This document shows, piece by piece, positions 53,688-63,312 of a stretch of DNA of 64,000 bases. Where the stretch lies: the NCBI RefSeq assembly GCF_036227205.1, contig NZ_CP109442.1:2852001-2916000 (forward strand), given 5' to 3'. The DNA comes from Amycolatopsis sp. NBC_01480 (lineage in GTDB: Bacteria > Actinomycetota > Actinomycetes > Mycobacteriales > Pseudonocardiaceae). The notes beneath the pieces are model-generated. The model searched no databases. It saw nothing but the letters and a program-made list of their open reading frames with translations, and had not been told where the DNA came from. Positions within the stretch are counted from its first letter, which is position 1, and the number at the start of each line of letters is the position of its first letter. Both the position numbers and the translations under genes were made by a program.

Positions 53688-55256
53688 GTGGCCGGTCAGG
53701 AGTCCTTCGACTACGTCATCGTCGGAGCGGGCAGCGCGGGGTGCGTGCTGGCCGCGCGGCTGAGCGAGGACCCGTCGGCGCAGGTGCTGCTGCTCGAGGC
53801 CGGCGGCGAGGACACCGCCGACGAGATCCACATCCCGGCTGCGTTCCCGTCGCTGTTCAAGACCCGCTGGGACTGGAACTACGAGACCGTCGAGCAGAAG
53901 CACACCGGCAAGCCCGCCTACTGGCCGCGCGGCAAGATGCTCGGCGGCAGCTCGTCCATCAACGCGATGATCTACATCCGCGGCAACCGCGCCGACTACG
54001 ACGGCTGGCGCGATGCCCACGGCGCCACCGGCTGGGGCTGGGACGACGTGCTGCCGTACTTCAAGCGCGCCGAGGGCAACCAGCGCTTCGACGGCCCCCT
54101 GCACGGCACCGACGGCCCGCTGAACGTCGAGGACCGCCGCTTCACCCACGAGCTGTCGAGCGCCTGGGTCGACAGCGCGGTGGACTGGGGGCTCAAGCGC
54201 AACGAGGACTTCAACGGCGAGACGCAGGAGGGCGCGGGCGTTTACCAGGTCACGTGCAAGCGCGGCCGCCGCTGGTCCACCGCCGACGCCTACCTGCGTC
54301 CCGCCATGTCGCGGCCGAACCTCACCGTGCGCACCCACGCGCAGACGACGCGTGTGGTCTTCGAGGGCACCCGCGCGGTCGGTGTGTCCTATATGGACAA
54401 AGGAGTCGAGGTGACGGCGCGCGCCTCGGCCGAGGTGCTGCTGTCCGGCGGCGCGGTGAACTCGCCGCAGCTGCTGATGCTGTCCGGCGTCGGACCGGCC
54501 GAGCACCTGCGTGAGCTGGGGATCGACGTGGTGGCCGGGCTCAGCGGCGTCGGCGACAACCTGCACGACCACCCGGCCGCCGGGATCATCTGGTCCACCA
54601 AGGGCACCACGGACCTGGTCAGCGCGGCCACCCCGGCCGGGCTCGTGCGTTACCAATTGACGCGGCGCGGCCCGCTCGCGTCGAACATCGGCGAGGCCGG
54701 CGCGTTCTTCTCCACCCGCGACGGCCTGCCCGGCCCGGACATGCAGGTGCACGTCGCCCCGACGCTGTTCTACGACAACGGCATGCGCGAGCCCACGATG
54801 CCCGGCTTCACCTCCGCGGCCACCCTGGTCGACGTCGCCAGCCGCGGCCGGCTCCGGCTGAAGTCCGCGAACCCGATGTGGAAGCCGGAAATCGACCCGG
54901 CGTACTACTCGGAGCCGATCGACCTGGACATCATGAAGTCCGCCCTGCGCTCGCTGATCGAGATCGGCCGCTCGGGCCCGCTCGCGCGGTTCCTGGACAA
55001 GCCCTTCCTGCCGGCCACGCACGAGCTGTCGGACGACGCGCTGACCGACCACATCCGCGAGAACACCCAGACGCTGTACCACCCGGTCGGCACCTGCTCG
55101 ATCGGCTCGGTGGTCGACCCGGACCTGCGCGTGCGGGGCGTGGAAGGCCTGCGCGTCGTCGACGCTTCGGTGATGCCGGTGGTACCGCGCGGGAATACGA
55201 ACGCGCCGACGATCATGATCGCGGAGAAGGCTGCTGATTTGATCCGTTCGGCTTAG
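53688..55256 (+). CDS. GMC-family FAD oxidoreductase (choline dehydrogenase type)
   Basis: An FAD-dependent alcohol oxidoreductase of 522 residues. FAD motif: YVIVGAGSAGCVLAARLSED; GMC signature regions: RGKMLGGSSSINAMIYIRG and SGGAVNSPQLLMLSGVGP; catalytic His in TLYHPVGTCSIG and Asn in RGNTNAP. The substrate is an alcohol, sugar or polyethylene-glycol-like compound and cannot be told further. No betaine genes nearby. GTG start with TGGAGG four bases upstream. Confidence 0.9.
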   Translation: MAGQESFDYVIVGAGSAGCVLAARLSEDPSAQVLLLEAGGEDTADEIHIPAAFPSLFKTRWDWNYETVEQKHTGKPAYWPRGKMLGGSSSINAMIYIRGNRADYDGWRDAHGATGWGWDDVLPYFKRAEGNQRFDGPLHGTDGPLNVEDRRFTHELSSAWVDSAVDWGLKRNEDFNGETQEGAGVYQVTCKRGRRWSTADAYLRPAMSRPNLTVRTHAQTTRVVFEGTRAVGVSYMDKGVEVTARASAEVLLSGGAVNSPQLLMLSGVGPAEHLRELGIDVVAGLSGVGDNLHDHPAAGIIWSTKGTTDLVSAATPAGLVRYQLTRRGPLASNIGEAGAFFSTRDGLPGPDMQVHVAPTLFYDNGMREPTMPGFTSAATLVDVASRGRLRLKSANPMWKPEIDPAYYSEPIDLDIMKSALRSLIEIGRSGPLARFLDKPFLPATHELSDDALTDHIRENTQTLYHPVGTCSIGSVVDPDLRVRGVEGLRVVDASVMPVVPRGNTNAPTIMIAEKAADLIRSA

Positions 55257-55270
55257 CTCCGAACCGCAAG

Positions 55271-55320
55271 GACTTGTGAGTGTTCAGAACGGTTGGAACC
55301 GTCCTGAACACTCACGAGTC
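55271..55320. repeat. dispersed palindrome family A, copy 4
   Basis: A 50-bp inverted repeat: GACTTGTGAGTGTTCAGAAC against GACTCGTGAGTGTTCAGGAC on the other strand, only two mismatches. It lies between two convergent genes. Confidence 0.85.
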
Positions 55321-55321
55321 T

Positions 55322-56272
55322 TCAACGGGAGTCCGCGATCGCACCCCGGCAGATTTCCTGCAGCCGGTCCGCCAGGCCCAGCTGGGTCCGCAGGTCTTCC
55401 GCCCCTGGCACGTGATTGAGGTCGAAGAAGACCTCCTCGACGCCCACGGCAGCGAGGCGGCCGATGTCCTTGGTGAGCTGGTTCCAGCTGCCGGTGGCGA
55501 GCTGGCGTCCGTCCTCCGGCAGATCCGCGTCGTCCGGGGTGAGTTCGATATTGGCGCGGACGATTGTGGGCAGGTCCCAGGCTTCGCGGCCGCTCGATTT
55601 CGCCGCGGCCCGAACGAGATTCCGCATCTCGACGAGGTTGTCGACGGGGACGGCAGTCGGGTTGAAACCGTCGGCGAGCCGCCCCACGCGGTCCAAGGAC
55701 TTCGGGCTGAAGCCGCCGCCCATCACGATCGGCAGCGGATCCTGGGCCGGCTTGGGACCGAGGATCGACGCCGGAATCGTGTAGTACTCGCCGGAGAACT
55801 CCACCGGATCGGGACCCCAGACCGCTCGTAACGCCTGAACCGCTTCTTCGGCCATCCGGCCGCGGTGGCGCATCGGTGCTCCGGCGGCATCGAACTCGTC
55901 GGCCGACCAGCCGAGCCCGACGCCCACGGTCACCCGGCCGTGCGAGAGCTGGTCCAGTGTCGCGAGCCGTCGGCCCAGCAGCACGGGGTTGTAAAAGGGC
56001 AGGTTGAGCACGCTCACGCCGAGCCGGATCCGCTCGGTGATGGCGGCCGCGTAGGTCAGGACGGTCAGGTGCTCGAACACCCTCTTGTTCTGCGGGCCGA
56101 GCCGGCCGTGGGAATTCCCCGGGTAGGGCGTTTTCGGTTCGACGGGATAGAGCATCCGGTCGGCGGTCCACAGGGAATCCCAGCCGTTCCGCTCTGCGTA
56201 CAACGCGAAGTCCCGGATGTTCCCGGCGGTCGCTTGCTCTCCCAGATGCGGGAGATTCAGGCCGATCTTCAT
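55322..56272 (-). CDS. LLM-class (probably F420-dependent) oxidoreductase
   Basis: A luciferase-like monooxygenase-fold protein of 316 residues. MKIGLNLPHLGEQ, TERIRLGVSVLNLPFYNPVLLGRRLATLDQLSHGRVTVGVGLGW and LPIVMGGGFSPKSLDRVGRLADGF are characteristic. Many close actinobacterial members use F420, and the next gene encodes an F420/NADP reductase-like protein, supporting that cofactor. The substrate is unknown. The start is 14 bases after that gene. Confidence 0.85.
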   Translation of the reverse strand: MKIGLNLPHLGEQATAGNIRDFALYAERNGWDSLWTADRMLYPVEPKTPYPGNSHGRLGPQNKRVFEHLTVLTYAAAITERIRLGVSVLNLPFYNPVLLGRRLATLDQLSHGRVTVGVGLGWSADEFDAAGAPMRHRGRMAEEAVQALRAVWGPDPVEFSGEYYTIPASILGPKPAQDPLPIVMGGGFSPKSLDRVGRLADGFNPTAVPVDNLVEMRNLVRAAAKSSGREAWDLPTIVRANIELTPDDADLPEDGRQLATGSWNQLTKDIGRLAAVGVEEVFFDLNHVPGAEDLRTQLGLADRLQEICRGAIADSR

Positions 56273-56286
56273 GGCTTCGGTCCCTT

Positions 56287-56916
56287 TCAGCGGGGGTCGA
56301 CGCGGAGGGAGAAGGAGTAGCTCTTCACGCCGTGGGCGCCCAGGCCCATCAGCAGCAGGCCGGTTTCCTCCAGCCGCCGGGCCATTCCGAGCAGACCGGT
56401 GTCCAGCGGGCGCATCCCGATGCTCGTGATGAACGCCGAAACGCGCGCCTTGGCCTGCTCGTCGTCGCCGGCGATGAACACGTCCAGCGGATGGCCTTCA
56501 CCGGTATCGGCGGCCAGGACGTTGCCGAAGATCGTGTTGAACGCCTTCACGACGTGCGCGCTGGCGGGCGCGGCCTTGGCGATCTCCTCCGCGGCCGAGG
56601 TTCCGTCCGGGACGAGGAGTTCGGTGAAGCCGGGCGCGAAGGGATTGCTGATGTCCACGATGACCTTGCCCGCCAACGCATCCCCGTACTGGCTGACGAC
56701 CGCCGCGGCGCCGGCGTACGGCACGGCCAGGATCACGATGTCACCGGCCGGAACGGCGCCGAAGGTCCCCGCCGTGGCCCCGCCTAGCGTGCGGGCCAGC
56801 TCGGCGGCCTTGGCTGGGTCGCGGCCGACGACTTCGAGGGGGTGACCGCTCTGGCGCGCGCGGGCGCCCAGGACGCGAGCCATGCCGCCCACGCCGATGA
56901 TGCTGATGCTGCCCAC
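56287..56916 (-). CDS. F420:NADP oxidoreductase-like Rossmann protein
   Basis: A 209-residue protein with the F420_oxidored domain. The nucleotide motif is SIIGVGGMARVLGARARQSGH, followed by VVGRDPAKAAELA (consistent with NADP). ILAVPYAGAAAVVSQYG and VIVDISNPFAPG are also typical. It may reduce F420 with NADPH for the LLM enzyme downstream. GTG 56916 is preferred, with AGGA upstream; the 21 codons before it are not conserved. It is divergent from a LysR gene. Confidence 0.8.
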   Translation of the reverse strand: MGSISIIGVGGMARVLGARARQSGHPLEVVGRDPAKAAELARTLGGATAGTFGAVPAGDIVILAVPYAGAAAVVSQYGDALAGKVIVDISNPFAPGFTELLVPDGTSAAEEIAKAAPASAHVVKAFNTIFGNVLAADTGEGHPLDVFIAGDDEQAKARVSAFITSIGMRPLDTGLLGMARRLEETGLLLMGLGAHGVKSYSFSLRVDPR

Positions 56917-57010
56917 GGTTCGTCCTGCTTTCGGTAGTGCGTGTTCCGTCAAGCAGTCCAACCGCGGGTGCGGAGCCACCCTTCCCGTCTTGGAATCGAT
57001 ATAAATACCA

Positions 57011-57031
57011 ATAATGATAAATTCTGATTAT
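57011..57031. promoter_or_regulatory. AT-rich palindrome at the LysR start codon
   Basis: ATAATGA...TGATTAT, arms of seven bases around a seven-base centre, ends on the ATG of the LysR gene. The 57,000-57,030 stretch is strikingly AT-rich for this genome. LysR-type regulators often bind such T-x11-A dyads between divergent genes; autoregulation is inferred. Confidence 0.55.
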
Positions 57032-57944
57032 GCCAACACTGAGGGCGCTCGAGTGCCTGCTCGCCACCGCCGAACTGGGGTCGGTGACTCGCGCCGCGCA
57101 CCACCTCCACCTCTCACAACCGGCGATCTCCCACCAACTGGCCGCTCTCGAACGAGAGGCCGGGACCGCGCTACTGATCCGCGACCGCCGTGGAGTGCGC
57201 CTCACCTCGGCCGGACGCGCCGCTCTCGCCGAAGCGCGGCGAGCTGTGGACGCGGCCGAGGACGCCATCCGGCTCGCCCGCGCAGCCGGGGAGGGCGTCG
57301 GCGGCACCGTCCGTGTGGAGTGCGCGCAAAGCCTGACGGTCGGGTTGCTGGCTCCCGTACTGGCGGACTGGCACCGCGACCGCCCCGACGTCACGATCTC
57401 GTTCCGTGAAAGCACAAATCTGGAAAAGAGCTTCGCGACGCTGGAGTCCGGCGAGACCGACCTTTTGCTGTTCGCCGACCCTGGGAAAACGGAACTCACG
57501 ACGACCACCGTCGCCGAAGAAGAGATCGTCGTGGCCCTCCCTGCGTCGCATCCGCTGGTCGCCCGCCCGGCCATCCGGCCGCGGGAACTACAAGGCGAGC
57601 CGTTTGTCCACTTCACTGCCGAAAACGGGCTGGGCAGCTGGATCGAGGAGCGCCTCGACGAGGTCGACCTGCGGAAATCGGTGGTGGCCCGCACTGCCGT
57701 GACGACCCATGCGCCCCAGCTGGCGGCCACCGGGCTGGGCGTGACCGTCGTCCCGATCAGCGCCATCACCGCCGGGTTCCCCGGGGTGATCCGGCCGTTC
57801 GAACCACGATGGCGACGACGTCTGGTCGCGATGACCGCCACCTCGCGTGACCCGCTCATCGCGCGGCTGGTCGGCGATCTTCGCGCCGCGGGCCTGCGGG
57901 TACCGGACGATGTTGCCCAGCAGTTGACTTCGGCCAAGGCTTGA
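57030..57944 (+). CDS. LysR-family transcriptional regulator 1
   Basis: A 304-residue regulator. Helix-turn-helix: LRALECLLATAELGSVTRAAHHLHLSQPAISHQLAALEREAG; substrate-binding domain from about residue 90 (GTVRVECAQSLTVGLLAPVL). It is divergent from the F420/NADP reductase-like gene, which it probably controls together with the LLM gene. The effector is unknown. Confidence 0.92.
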   Translation: MPTLRALECLLATAELGSVTRAAHHLHLSQPAISHQLAALEREAGTALLIRDRRGVRLTSAGRAALAEARRAVDAAEDAIRLARAAGEGVGGTVRVECAQSLTVGLLAPVLADWHRDRPDVTISFRESTNLEKSFATLESGETDLLLFADPGKTELTTTTVAEEEIVVALPASHPLVARPAIRPRELQGEPFVHFTAENGLGSWIEERLDEVDLRKSVVARTAVTTHAPQLAATGLGVTVVPISAITAGFPGVIRPFEPRWRRRLVAMTATSRDPLIARLVGDLRAAGLRVPDDVAQQLTSAKA

Positions 57945-57955
57945 CTCCGTGGCCG

Positions 57956-58849
57956 TCAGGCCGAATGTTCCGAGCACAGGCACTTCACGCCTGTTTCGAG
58001 CCATTCCCGGCCGGCCCATTCGGGGTGACGCTGGATCATCAACGCCGAAATCTCCTCGACGATCGCCTCCTCGCTCATCGCCGAATCGCGGCGGGTCCAG
58101 GTTTCGTCGCGGAGCAGGGTGAGGTAATCGCGGACGTCGGTGAGCAGTCCGGCGTCGCCGATGGCGCCGTGACCGGGGACGACAACCCGCGGCGGCTCGG
58201 CGGCCAGCCGCTGCATCACCGCGAGCCAGCGGGTACCCGAAACGTCGACGTCGTGCGGCGGGAACCACGGGAAGATCGCGAACTGGCCCGCTTCCACCAG
58301 GTCTCCGGTGAATAGGACGTCCGCGTCGGGCACCTTCACCACCTGGTCACCCCGGCTGTGCGCACGGCCGGTGGCGCGGAGCTGCACCAGGCGGCCGCCC
58401 AGGTCCAGGTCGTACGCCTGGTCGTAGACGACGTCGGGCTGCACCAGTTCGACGCCCTCCAGCCTGCGCGCGACGACGTCGCCGAGTCCCCGGAACATCT
58501 CGAGGTAACCGGGGCCTTTTGTCTTGAGGTCGTCGGCTTGGGCCTGGTTGATCAGGAACGTCGCCTCGCCCGCGAAGGTCTGCGCACCGAATGCGTGTTC
58601 GGGGTGGAAATGGGTTGTCGTCAGATAGATCTTGCGACCGCGCGCGTAGTCCTCCGCGAATTTCCGCACGATTTCCGCATTGCTCGGGCCCATTCCAGTT
58701 TCGACGATCAGCACTGCTTCATTGCCACCGATGATGCCGATATTCGGAACGAGTTGAACATTCCGGTCCGGAATCACCACCAGATCCCGGGCTATCTCCT
58801 GGGCGGTCTCCACTCGCACGACGGGATCTGACGACACTGGTTCGGCCAT
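57956..58849 (-). CDS. metallo-beta-lactamase-fold hydrolase
   Basis: A 297-residue MBL-fold protein. The metal motif is THFHPEHAFG: H-x-H-x-E-H, with Glu in place of the usual Asp. Other ligands: RAHSRGDQ, FTGDLVEAG and VVPGHGAIGD. The N-terminal LVVIPDRNVQLVPNIGIIGGNEAVLIVETGMG is typical of the quinoprotein-relay/SoxH-like group. Substrate unknown. It is convergent with LysR 1 and divergent from LysR 2. ATG 58849 has GGGAGA upstream. Confidence 0.82.
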   Translation of the reverse strand: MAEPVSSDPVVRVETAQEIARDLVVIPDRNVQLVPNIGIIGGNEAVLIVETGMGPSNAEIVRKFAEDYARGRKIYLTTTHFHPEHAFGAQTFAGEATFLINQAQADDLKTKGPGYLEMFRGLGDVVARRLEGVELVQPDVVYDQAYDLDLGGRLVQLRATGRAHSRGDQVVKVPDADVLFTGDLVEAGQFAIFPWFPPHDVDVSGTRWLAVMQRLAAEPPRVVVPGHGAIGDAGLLTDVRDYLTLLRDETWTRRDSAMSEEAIVEEISALMIQRHPEWAGREWLETGVKCLCSEHSA

Positions 58850-59004
58850 GACAATTTCTCCCCGTGACAAACGAGTCTGCGATCCGCCCTCGGACACGGG
58901 CGGCGGCTGCGTCGGATCAACCTGCGTCCAGTCCATCGCGGGCTCGCGGGGTTGTCCAAGTCCGATTCCGTGCCGCCGATACCGTCCGAGTATCGTCGCC
59001 GGTG

Positions 59005-59874
59005 ATGGACTTACGCGAGCTACGTTATTTCGTGGCGGTCGCCGAGGAGCTGCATTTCGGCCGGGCGGCCACGCGGCTGAACATGACCCAGCCGCCACTG
59101 AGCCGGGCCATCAAACAGCTCGAGACGGAACTCGGCCAGGTCCTGCTGCACCGCTCGCCCAGCGGGGTGGCGCTCACCGCCGCCGGCTCGTCGCTCTACG
59201 ACGAGGCACGCACCTTGCTGGCACAGGCCGACCGAGTGCGCACCCGGGTCGCCGCGGCGGCCGGCGCGGCCACCATCACCGTCGGCACCCTCGCCGACAG
59301 CGCCGAGCAGGTCGGCACCCGGCTCGCCGCCGCGTACCGCGAACGTCATCCCGGGCTGCACGTCCGGATCCGGGAGGCGGACCTGACCGACCCGACCGTC
59401 GGGCTGCGAAGCGGCCAGGTCGACGTGGCCCTCACCCGCGCACCCTTCGACGAAACCGGCATTGTCACCCACGTGCTGCGCACCGACCCGATGGGCGTGG
59501 TCCTCCGCGCGGACGATCCCTTGGCCGGCCGGGAAAGCCTCCACTCCGACGACCTCGCCGACCGTCTGTGGTTCCAGCTACCGGAGGGCACGGACCCGAT
59601 CTGGCGCGCGTACTGGCGCGGCCCGGCCGGCCCACTCCAGGATGGACCGGTCGTGCGGACGGTCCATGAGTGCATGCAAGCTGTTCTGTGGAACGGATCC
59701 GTGGGGGTGACGCCACTTGTCCACAAGCTGCCCGCGGGGCTCACCGCGGTGCCGTTGGTGGACATGTCGCCGAGCGACCTGGTCGTCGCCTGGGTGGGCG
59801 CCAACCCTGGGCCGCTGATCCGTTCTTTCGCCCAGATCGCCGCGGCGGTTTACCGATCGGCGGCTTCTGGTTAG
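59005..59874 (+). CDS. LysR-family transcriptional regulator 2
   Basis: A 289-residue regulator with MDLRELRYFVAVAEELHFGRAATRLNMTQPPLSRAIKQLE as helix-turn-helix and the usual periplasmic-binding-like domain. The group resembles BenM/CatR-like regulators of catabolic genes. ATG 59005 is preferred because the helix-turn-helix begins there; TATCGT eight bases upstream may be the -10 of a leaderless message. It may control the MBL gene (divergent) or the lactate monooxygenase gene (downstream, convergent). Confidence 0.9.
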   Translation: MDLRELRYFVAVAEELHFGRAATRLNMTQPPLSRAIKQLETELGQVLLHRSPSGVALTAAGSSLYDEARTLLAQADRVRTRVAAAAGAATITVGTLADSAEQVGTRLAAAYRERHPGLHVRIREADLTDPTVGLRSGQVDVALTRAPFDETGIVTHVLRTDPMGVVLRADDPLAGRESLHSDDLADRLWFQLPEGTDPIWRAYWRGPAGPLQDGPVVRTVHECMQAVLWNGSVGVTPLVHKLPAGLTAVPLVDMSPSDLVVAWVGANPGPLIRSFAQIAAAVYRSAASG

Positions 59875-60259
59875 GCCCAGCCCAGATCTCGACCCAACTA
59901 TCCACGCCAGGTCTGACCCAAGCACTTCTCCACAGCTAGGCACGGCCCATCCCAGCTATCGATCTTGGGTCCGACCCACCCAGTTCTCCGCGACTCGGCG
60001 GCCCTCGTCCCATGGTCCACCACGGTCACCCATCCACCAAGGCCATCTATCCACTTAGGTCAGTTGGCCGCCGCGGCGGGCTGGGTCCGGCCTAGCCCAG
60101 ATCTCTGAGGTTAGGCGGAACCCACCCAGTTGCCCACAGGTAGGTCCGACCTAACCGACCATCCACAGGGTGATTCACTCCAGACGACTGTCCACATGTG
60201 ATCAAACTGTCCACATGTGGATCGATCCTGGCCGGTCGTCCACCGGCGGGTTCGACCTA
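59872..60259. repeat. cluster of seven 13-bp palindrome variants downstream of the lactate monooxygenase gene
   Basis: This 380-base non-coding region holds TAGGCCCAGCCCA (59872), CAGGTCTGACCCA (59908), TGGGTCCGACCCA (59966, perfect), TGGGTCCGGCCTA (60082), TAGGCGGAACCCA (60112), TAGGTCCGACCTA (60141, perfect) and CGGGTTCGACCTA (60247). The consensus is TRGGTCCGACCYA. Two more lie at 61497 and 61563. They could be operators or a degenerate repeat array. No gene is visible here. Confidence 0.65.
60188..60219. repeat. direct repeat CTGTCCACATGTG
   Basis: Two exact 13-base copies at 60188 and 60207, 19 bases apart; each includes the palindrome CCACATGTGG or most of it. They sit inside the same intergenic cluster. 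Possible protein-binding sites. Confidence 0.6.
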
Positions 60260-61429
60260 ACGAAGCTTGCGGAGCGCCTCGGGGGTCAGGTCGGCGAGCG
60301 TGGGGTAGCCGTCGACGGCCATGATGAGGTCGGCTTCGGCCAGGAGAGTGCGGAGGACGTGGACAACTCCGTCCGCGCCGTCCAAGGCCAGGCCCCAGGC
60401 ATACGGGCGACCGACGCCGACCGCGGTGGCGCCCAAAGCCAGGGCCTTGACCACGTCGGCGCCCGAGCGAACACCCGAGTCGAACAGAACCGGGACGTCG
60501 CCGGCCGCCTCGGCCACACCCGGCAGGCAGGCCAGGGCCGGGAGCCCACCGTTGGCCTGGCGGCCGCCGTGGTTGGAGCAGTAGATCCCGTCCACGCCAC
60601 CGTCGATGGCCCGGCGCGCGTCGTCGGGGTGCTGGATGCCCTTGACGATCAGCGGGAGCTTCGTCAGCGACCGCAGCCACGGCAGATCGTCCCAGGTCAG
60701 CGGGCTGCCGAAGAGCTGCGCCCACAGGCCGACGGCCGCCATCGGGTCCTCCTCCGGCGCCTTGCCGAGGAGCTTGCGGAAGACCGGGTCGGTGAAGTAG
60801 TTGGCGAGACAGTGCCCGCGCAGCTGGGGAAAGTTGGCGGTGGACAAGTCGCGCGGGCGCCAGCCCGTGACCCAGGTGTCGAGCGTGACCACGATGCCCT
60901 TGAACCCCGCCGCCTCCGCGCGTTGGACCAGCGACGCCGCCAGATCCCGGTTGGTCGGGGTGTAAAGCTGGAAAAACCCAGGCGTGTCACCGAATTCGGG
61001 GACGACCTGCTCCAGCGGGTCGACGGTGAGCGTCGAGGCGACCATCGGCACGCCGGTCTTCGCGGCGGCGCGGGCGGTCGCGAGGTCGCCGTGGCCGTCC
61101 TGCGCGCAGATCCCGATGACACCCACCGGCGCAAGGAAAAGCGGGCTCGGCAGTTTCAGGCCGAACAGGTCGACCGAGAGGTCACGTTCCTTGGCACCGA
61201 CGAACATCCGCGGGACGAGCCCCCAGTCGCCGAACGCCTCGACGTTGCCGCGCTGGGTCGCCTCGTCACCGGCACCACCAGCCACATAGGACAGTACCGA
61301 CGGCGGAAGTGCCTGGGCCGCACGGGTTTCCAGCTCGTTGTAGACCATCGGCAGGGTCGGAACCCGGCCGGTGAGCCCGGCGAAGTAAATCTCGTTCTGG
61401 AAGTCGCCGAAGGATGAAGGGCGGGTCAT
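60257..61429 (-). CDS. lactate 2-monooxygenase-like FMN enzyme
   Basis: An FMN-dependent alpha-hydroxy-acid oxidising enzyme, 390 residues. The N-terminal [22 protein letters not shown] closely follows mycobacterial lactate 2-monooxygenase, which turns lactate and O2 into acetate, CO2 and water. FMN and catalytic regions: [30 protein letters not shown] (catalytic His) and [20 protein letters not shown]. Close relatives (lactate oxidase, mandelate dehydrogenase) are alternatives. It follows the aldehyde dehydrogenase gene by 143 bases. Confidence 0.85.
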   Translation of the reverse strand: MTRPSSFGDFQNEIYFAGLTGRVPTLPMVYNELETRAAQALPPSVLSYVAGGAGDEATQRGNVEAFGDWGLVPRMFVGAKERDLSVDLFGLKLPSPLFLAPVGVIGICAQDGHGDLATARAAAKTGVPMVASTLTVDPLEQVVPEFGDTPGFFQLYTPTNRDLAASLVQRAEAAGFKGIVVTLDTWVTGWRPRDLSTANFPQLRGHCLANYFTDPVFRKLLGKAPEEDPMAAVGLWAQLFGSPLTWDDLPWLRSLTKLPLIVKGIQHPDDARRAIDGGVDGIYCSNHGGRQANGGLPALACLPGVAEAAGDVPVLFDSGVRSGADVVKALALGATAVGVGRPYAWGLALDGADGVVHVLRTLLAEADLIMAVDGYPTLADLTPEALRKLR

Positions 61430-61496
61430 CGTGCTCTTTCTATTCGGTCCGCACCCGGCAAGGTGCGGCGCACCACGGCCGGCGGCCCGGTCAAGA

Positions 61497-61575
61497 TGGG
61501 TCGAACCCACCTGGCCGAGGCCGCCGGCCGCGTCTGGCTTCCGGTCAACGTGCGGAAATGACTGGGTCGGACCTA
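61497..61575. promoter_or_regulatory. two 13-bp palindrome variants between ALDH and lactate monooxygenase genes
   Basis: TGGGTCGAACCCA at 61497 and TGGGTCGGACCTA at 61563 match the cluster at 59872-60259. The second overlaps the ALDH stop codon. Their position in the short gap upstream of the monooxygenase start suggests local control. Confidence 0.6.
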
Positions 61576-63069
61576 ACGCTTGCCGTGCAGGATGGTGATC
61601 AGTTTGACCACCAGCGCGTCCGTGGATTCCTTGCGGCTGAAGGAAGTCAGCGTCAGCGGCGCGGTGAAACGCTGCCGGGCGACCGCCTTCGGCCGGGCGA
61701 ACTCACGCAGGCCTTCCGGGCCGTGGATCCGGCCGAAGCCAGAGTCGCCGACGCCGCCGAACGGCAGCGAGGCGATGCCGGCGAAGGAAAGCGGCGCGTT
61801 GATGGCCGTCATGCCGGTACGGAGCCGGCTCGCGAGTTCCATGCCGCGCGACTTCGAGAACACGGTCGAGCCCAGGCCGTACTTGGTGGCGTTGGCTTTG
61901 TCCACAGCCTCGTCCATGTCGTGGACCTTGGCGATCGTCACGGTCGGGCCGAAGGTCTCCTCGCGCACGGCCTCCGAGTCCTCGGGCACGTCCACCAGCA
62001 CGGTGGGCTGGGCATAACGATCGCCGACGGAGTCGACGCCCCCGAGCACCGCGCGGCCGCCTCGTTCGATGGCGTCGGCGATGTGGCGACGGATCACCGC
62101 GAGCTGCGAAGGCATCGTCACCGGGCCGTACTGCGCGTCCTCGTCGGAGCCCGCACGGATGTCGCGCGACTTTTCCACAACCTTGGCCACGAACTCGTCG
62201 TGCACCCGTTCGTGGACGTACACCCGCTCGACGCCGATGCAGGTCTGGCCGGAGTTCGAAAAAGCGCCCCACACGGTGGCTTCGGCGGCGGCGTCGAGGT
62301 CGGCGTCCGCGTCGACGAGCACCGGGTCCTTGCCGCCGGCCTCGATCACGACCGGAGTGAGCGTCTGGGCCGCGGCCGCCATGATCTTCTTGCCGGTGGC
62401 GGTGGATCCGGTGAAGGCGATTTTGTCCACACCCGCGCTGACCAGCGCCGCGCCGGTCTCGCCGAAGCCCGTCACGAGTTGCAGCACCGGGTGCTCCGGG
62501 ACGATCTCGTTGAAAGCATCCACAAGCCACTTACCCACACCCGGGGTGTACTCGCTGGGCTTGAACACCACGGCGTTGCCGGCCGCGAGCGCGTACACAA
62601 TCGAGCCGAGCGGGGTGAACACCGGGTAGTTCCATGGGCCGATCACACCGACGACGCCGAGCGGCCGGTACTCCACCGTCGCCGCCTGGTTCGACATCAG
62701 CAGCCCGGCCGAACGGCGTTGCTTGCCGAGGATCTTGCGCGCGTGCTTGCCCGCCCACGCGATGTGCTCGATGGCCAGGACGCTCTCGAGCTGGGCGTCG
62801 GCGATCGGCTTCCCGGTCTCGTCGCGCACCACCTGGCACAGCTGCGGCAGGCGCCGGGTGATCACGCCCTTCCACTGCCGGAGCCGATCCGCGCGGCCGG
62901 CGTAGCCGAGGCCGTCCCACCACTCGCCCGCGGCGCGGGCCCTCTCGACGGCGGCGCGCACGTCGTCGGCGCTGTGCACCGGGTACGTGCCCACGACCTC
63001 GTCGGTCGCCGGGCTGAGCGAATCGAAGGTCTCGCCGACCGAAGTCGGCTTCGGCTGGACGGCGGTCAT
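61573..63069 (-). CDS. aldehyde dehydrogenase
   Basis: A 498-residue NAD(P)-dependent aldehyde dehydrogenase. Catalytic Cys in [18 protein letters not shown], general-base Glu in [14 protein letters not shown], cofactor loop [45 protein letters not shown] is typical of the succinate-semialdehyde and fatty-aldehyde groups. Its C-terminus is extended by about 30 residues ([19 protein letters not shown]). GGGGAGA precedes the ATG at 63069. Probably transcribed with the lactate monooxygenase gene. Confidence 0.93.
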   Translation of the reverse strand: MTAVQPKPTSVGETFDSLSPATDEVVGTYPVHSADDVRAAVERARAAGEWWDGLGYAGRADRLRQWKGVITRRLPQLCQVVRDETGKPIADAQLESVLAIEHIAWAGKHARKILGKQRRSAGLLMSNQAATVEYRPLGVVGVIGPWNYPVFTPLGSIVYALAAGNAVVFKPSEYTPGVGKWLVDAFNEIVPEHPVLQLVTGFGETGAALVSAGVDKIAFTGSTATGKKIMAAAAQTLTPVVIEAGGKDPVLVDADADLDAAAEATVWGAFSNSGQTCIGVERVYVHERVHDEFVAKVVEKSRDIRAGSDEDAQYGPVTMPSQLAVIRRHIADAIERGGRAVLGGVDSVGDRYAQPTVLVDVPEDSEAVREETFGPTVTIAKVHDMDEAVDKANATKYGLGSTVFSKSRGMELASRLRTGMTAINAPLSFAGIASLPFGGVGDSGFGRIHGPEGLREFARPKAVARQRFTAPLTLTSFSRKESTDALVVKLITILHGKR

Positions 63070-63177
63070 CGGCGTCTCCCCTTGCTCTCGGCTACGGCCC
63101 AGGCTACGAGGTTGCTGACGCAGTGCCAATACTCGCCCGAGACTCACCGCCAGCATCGCATCGGGGAGCGCCCGGGG

Positions 63178-63214
63178 AAAGGGCAGGCACGCCGTGCCCG
63201 GCTCACGCCCTTTG
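63178..63214. terminator. hairpin between MFS and ALDH genes
   Basis: Arms AAAGGGC and GCCCTTT enclose a second stem GGCAC/GTGCC. It probably ends the MFS transcript on the minus strand. The remaining bases between 63070 and 63312 show nothing else. Confidence 0.6.
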
Positions 63215-63312
63215 ATGCTCGGTGCGCCGGGAGGGGCACAAGTGACTCACGTGACCACCGATGCGATGCCTCGCGGCTCGCCACGAACGGGCGACTACCG
63301 AGGCCACCATGT

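Noticed and set aside
61495..61512. GGGTCGAACCC as a possible tRNA T-arm
   Set aside because: No cloverleaf around it; it belongs to the 13-bp palindrome set.
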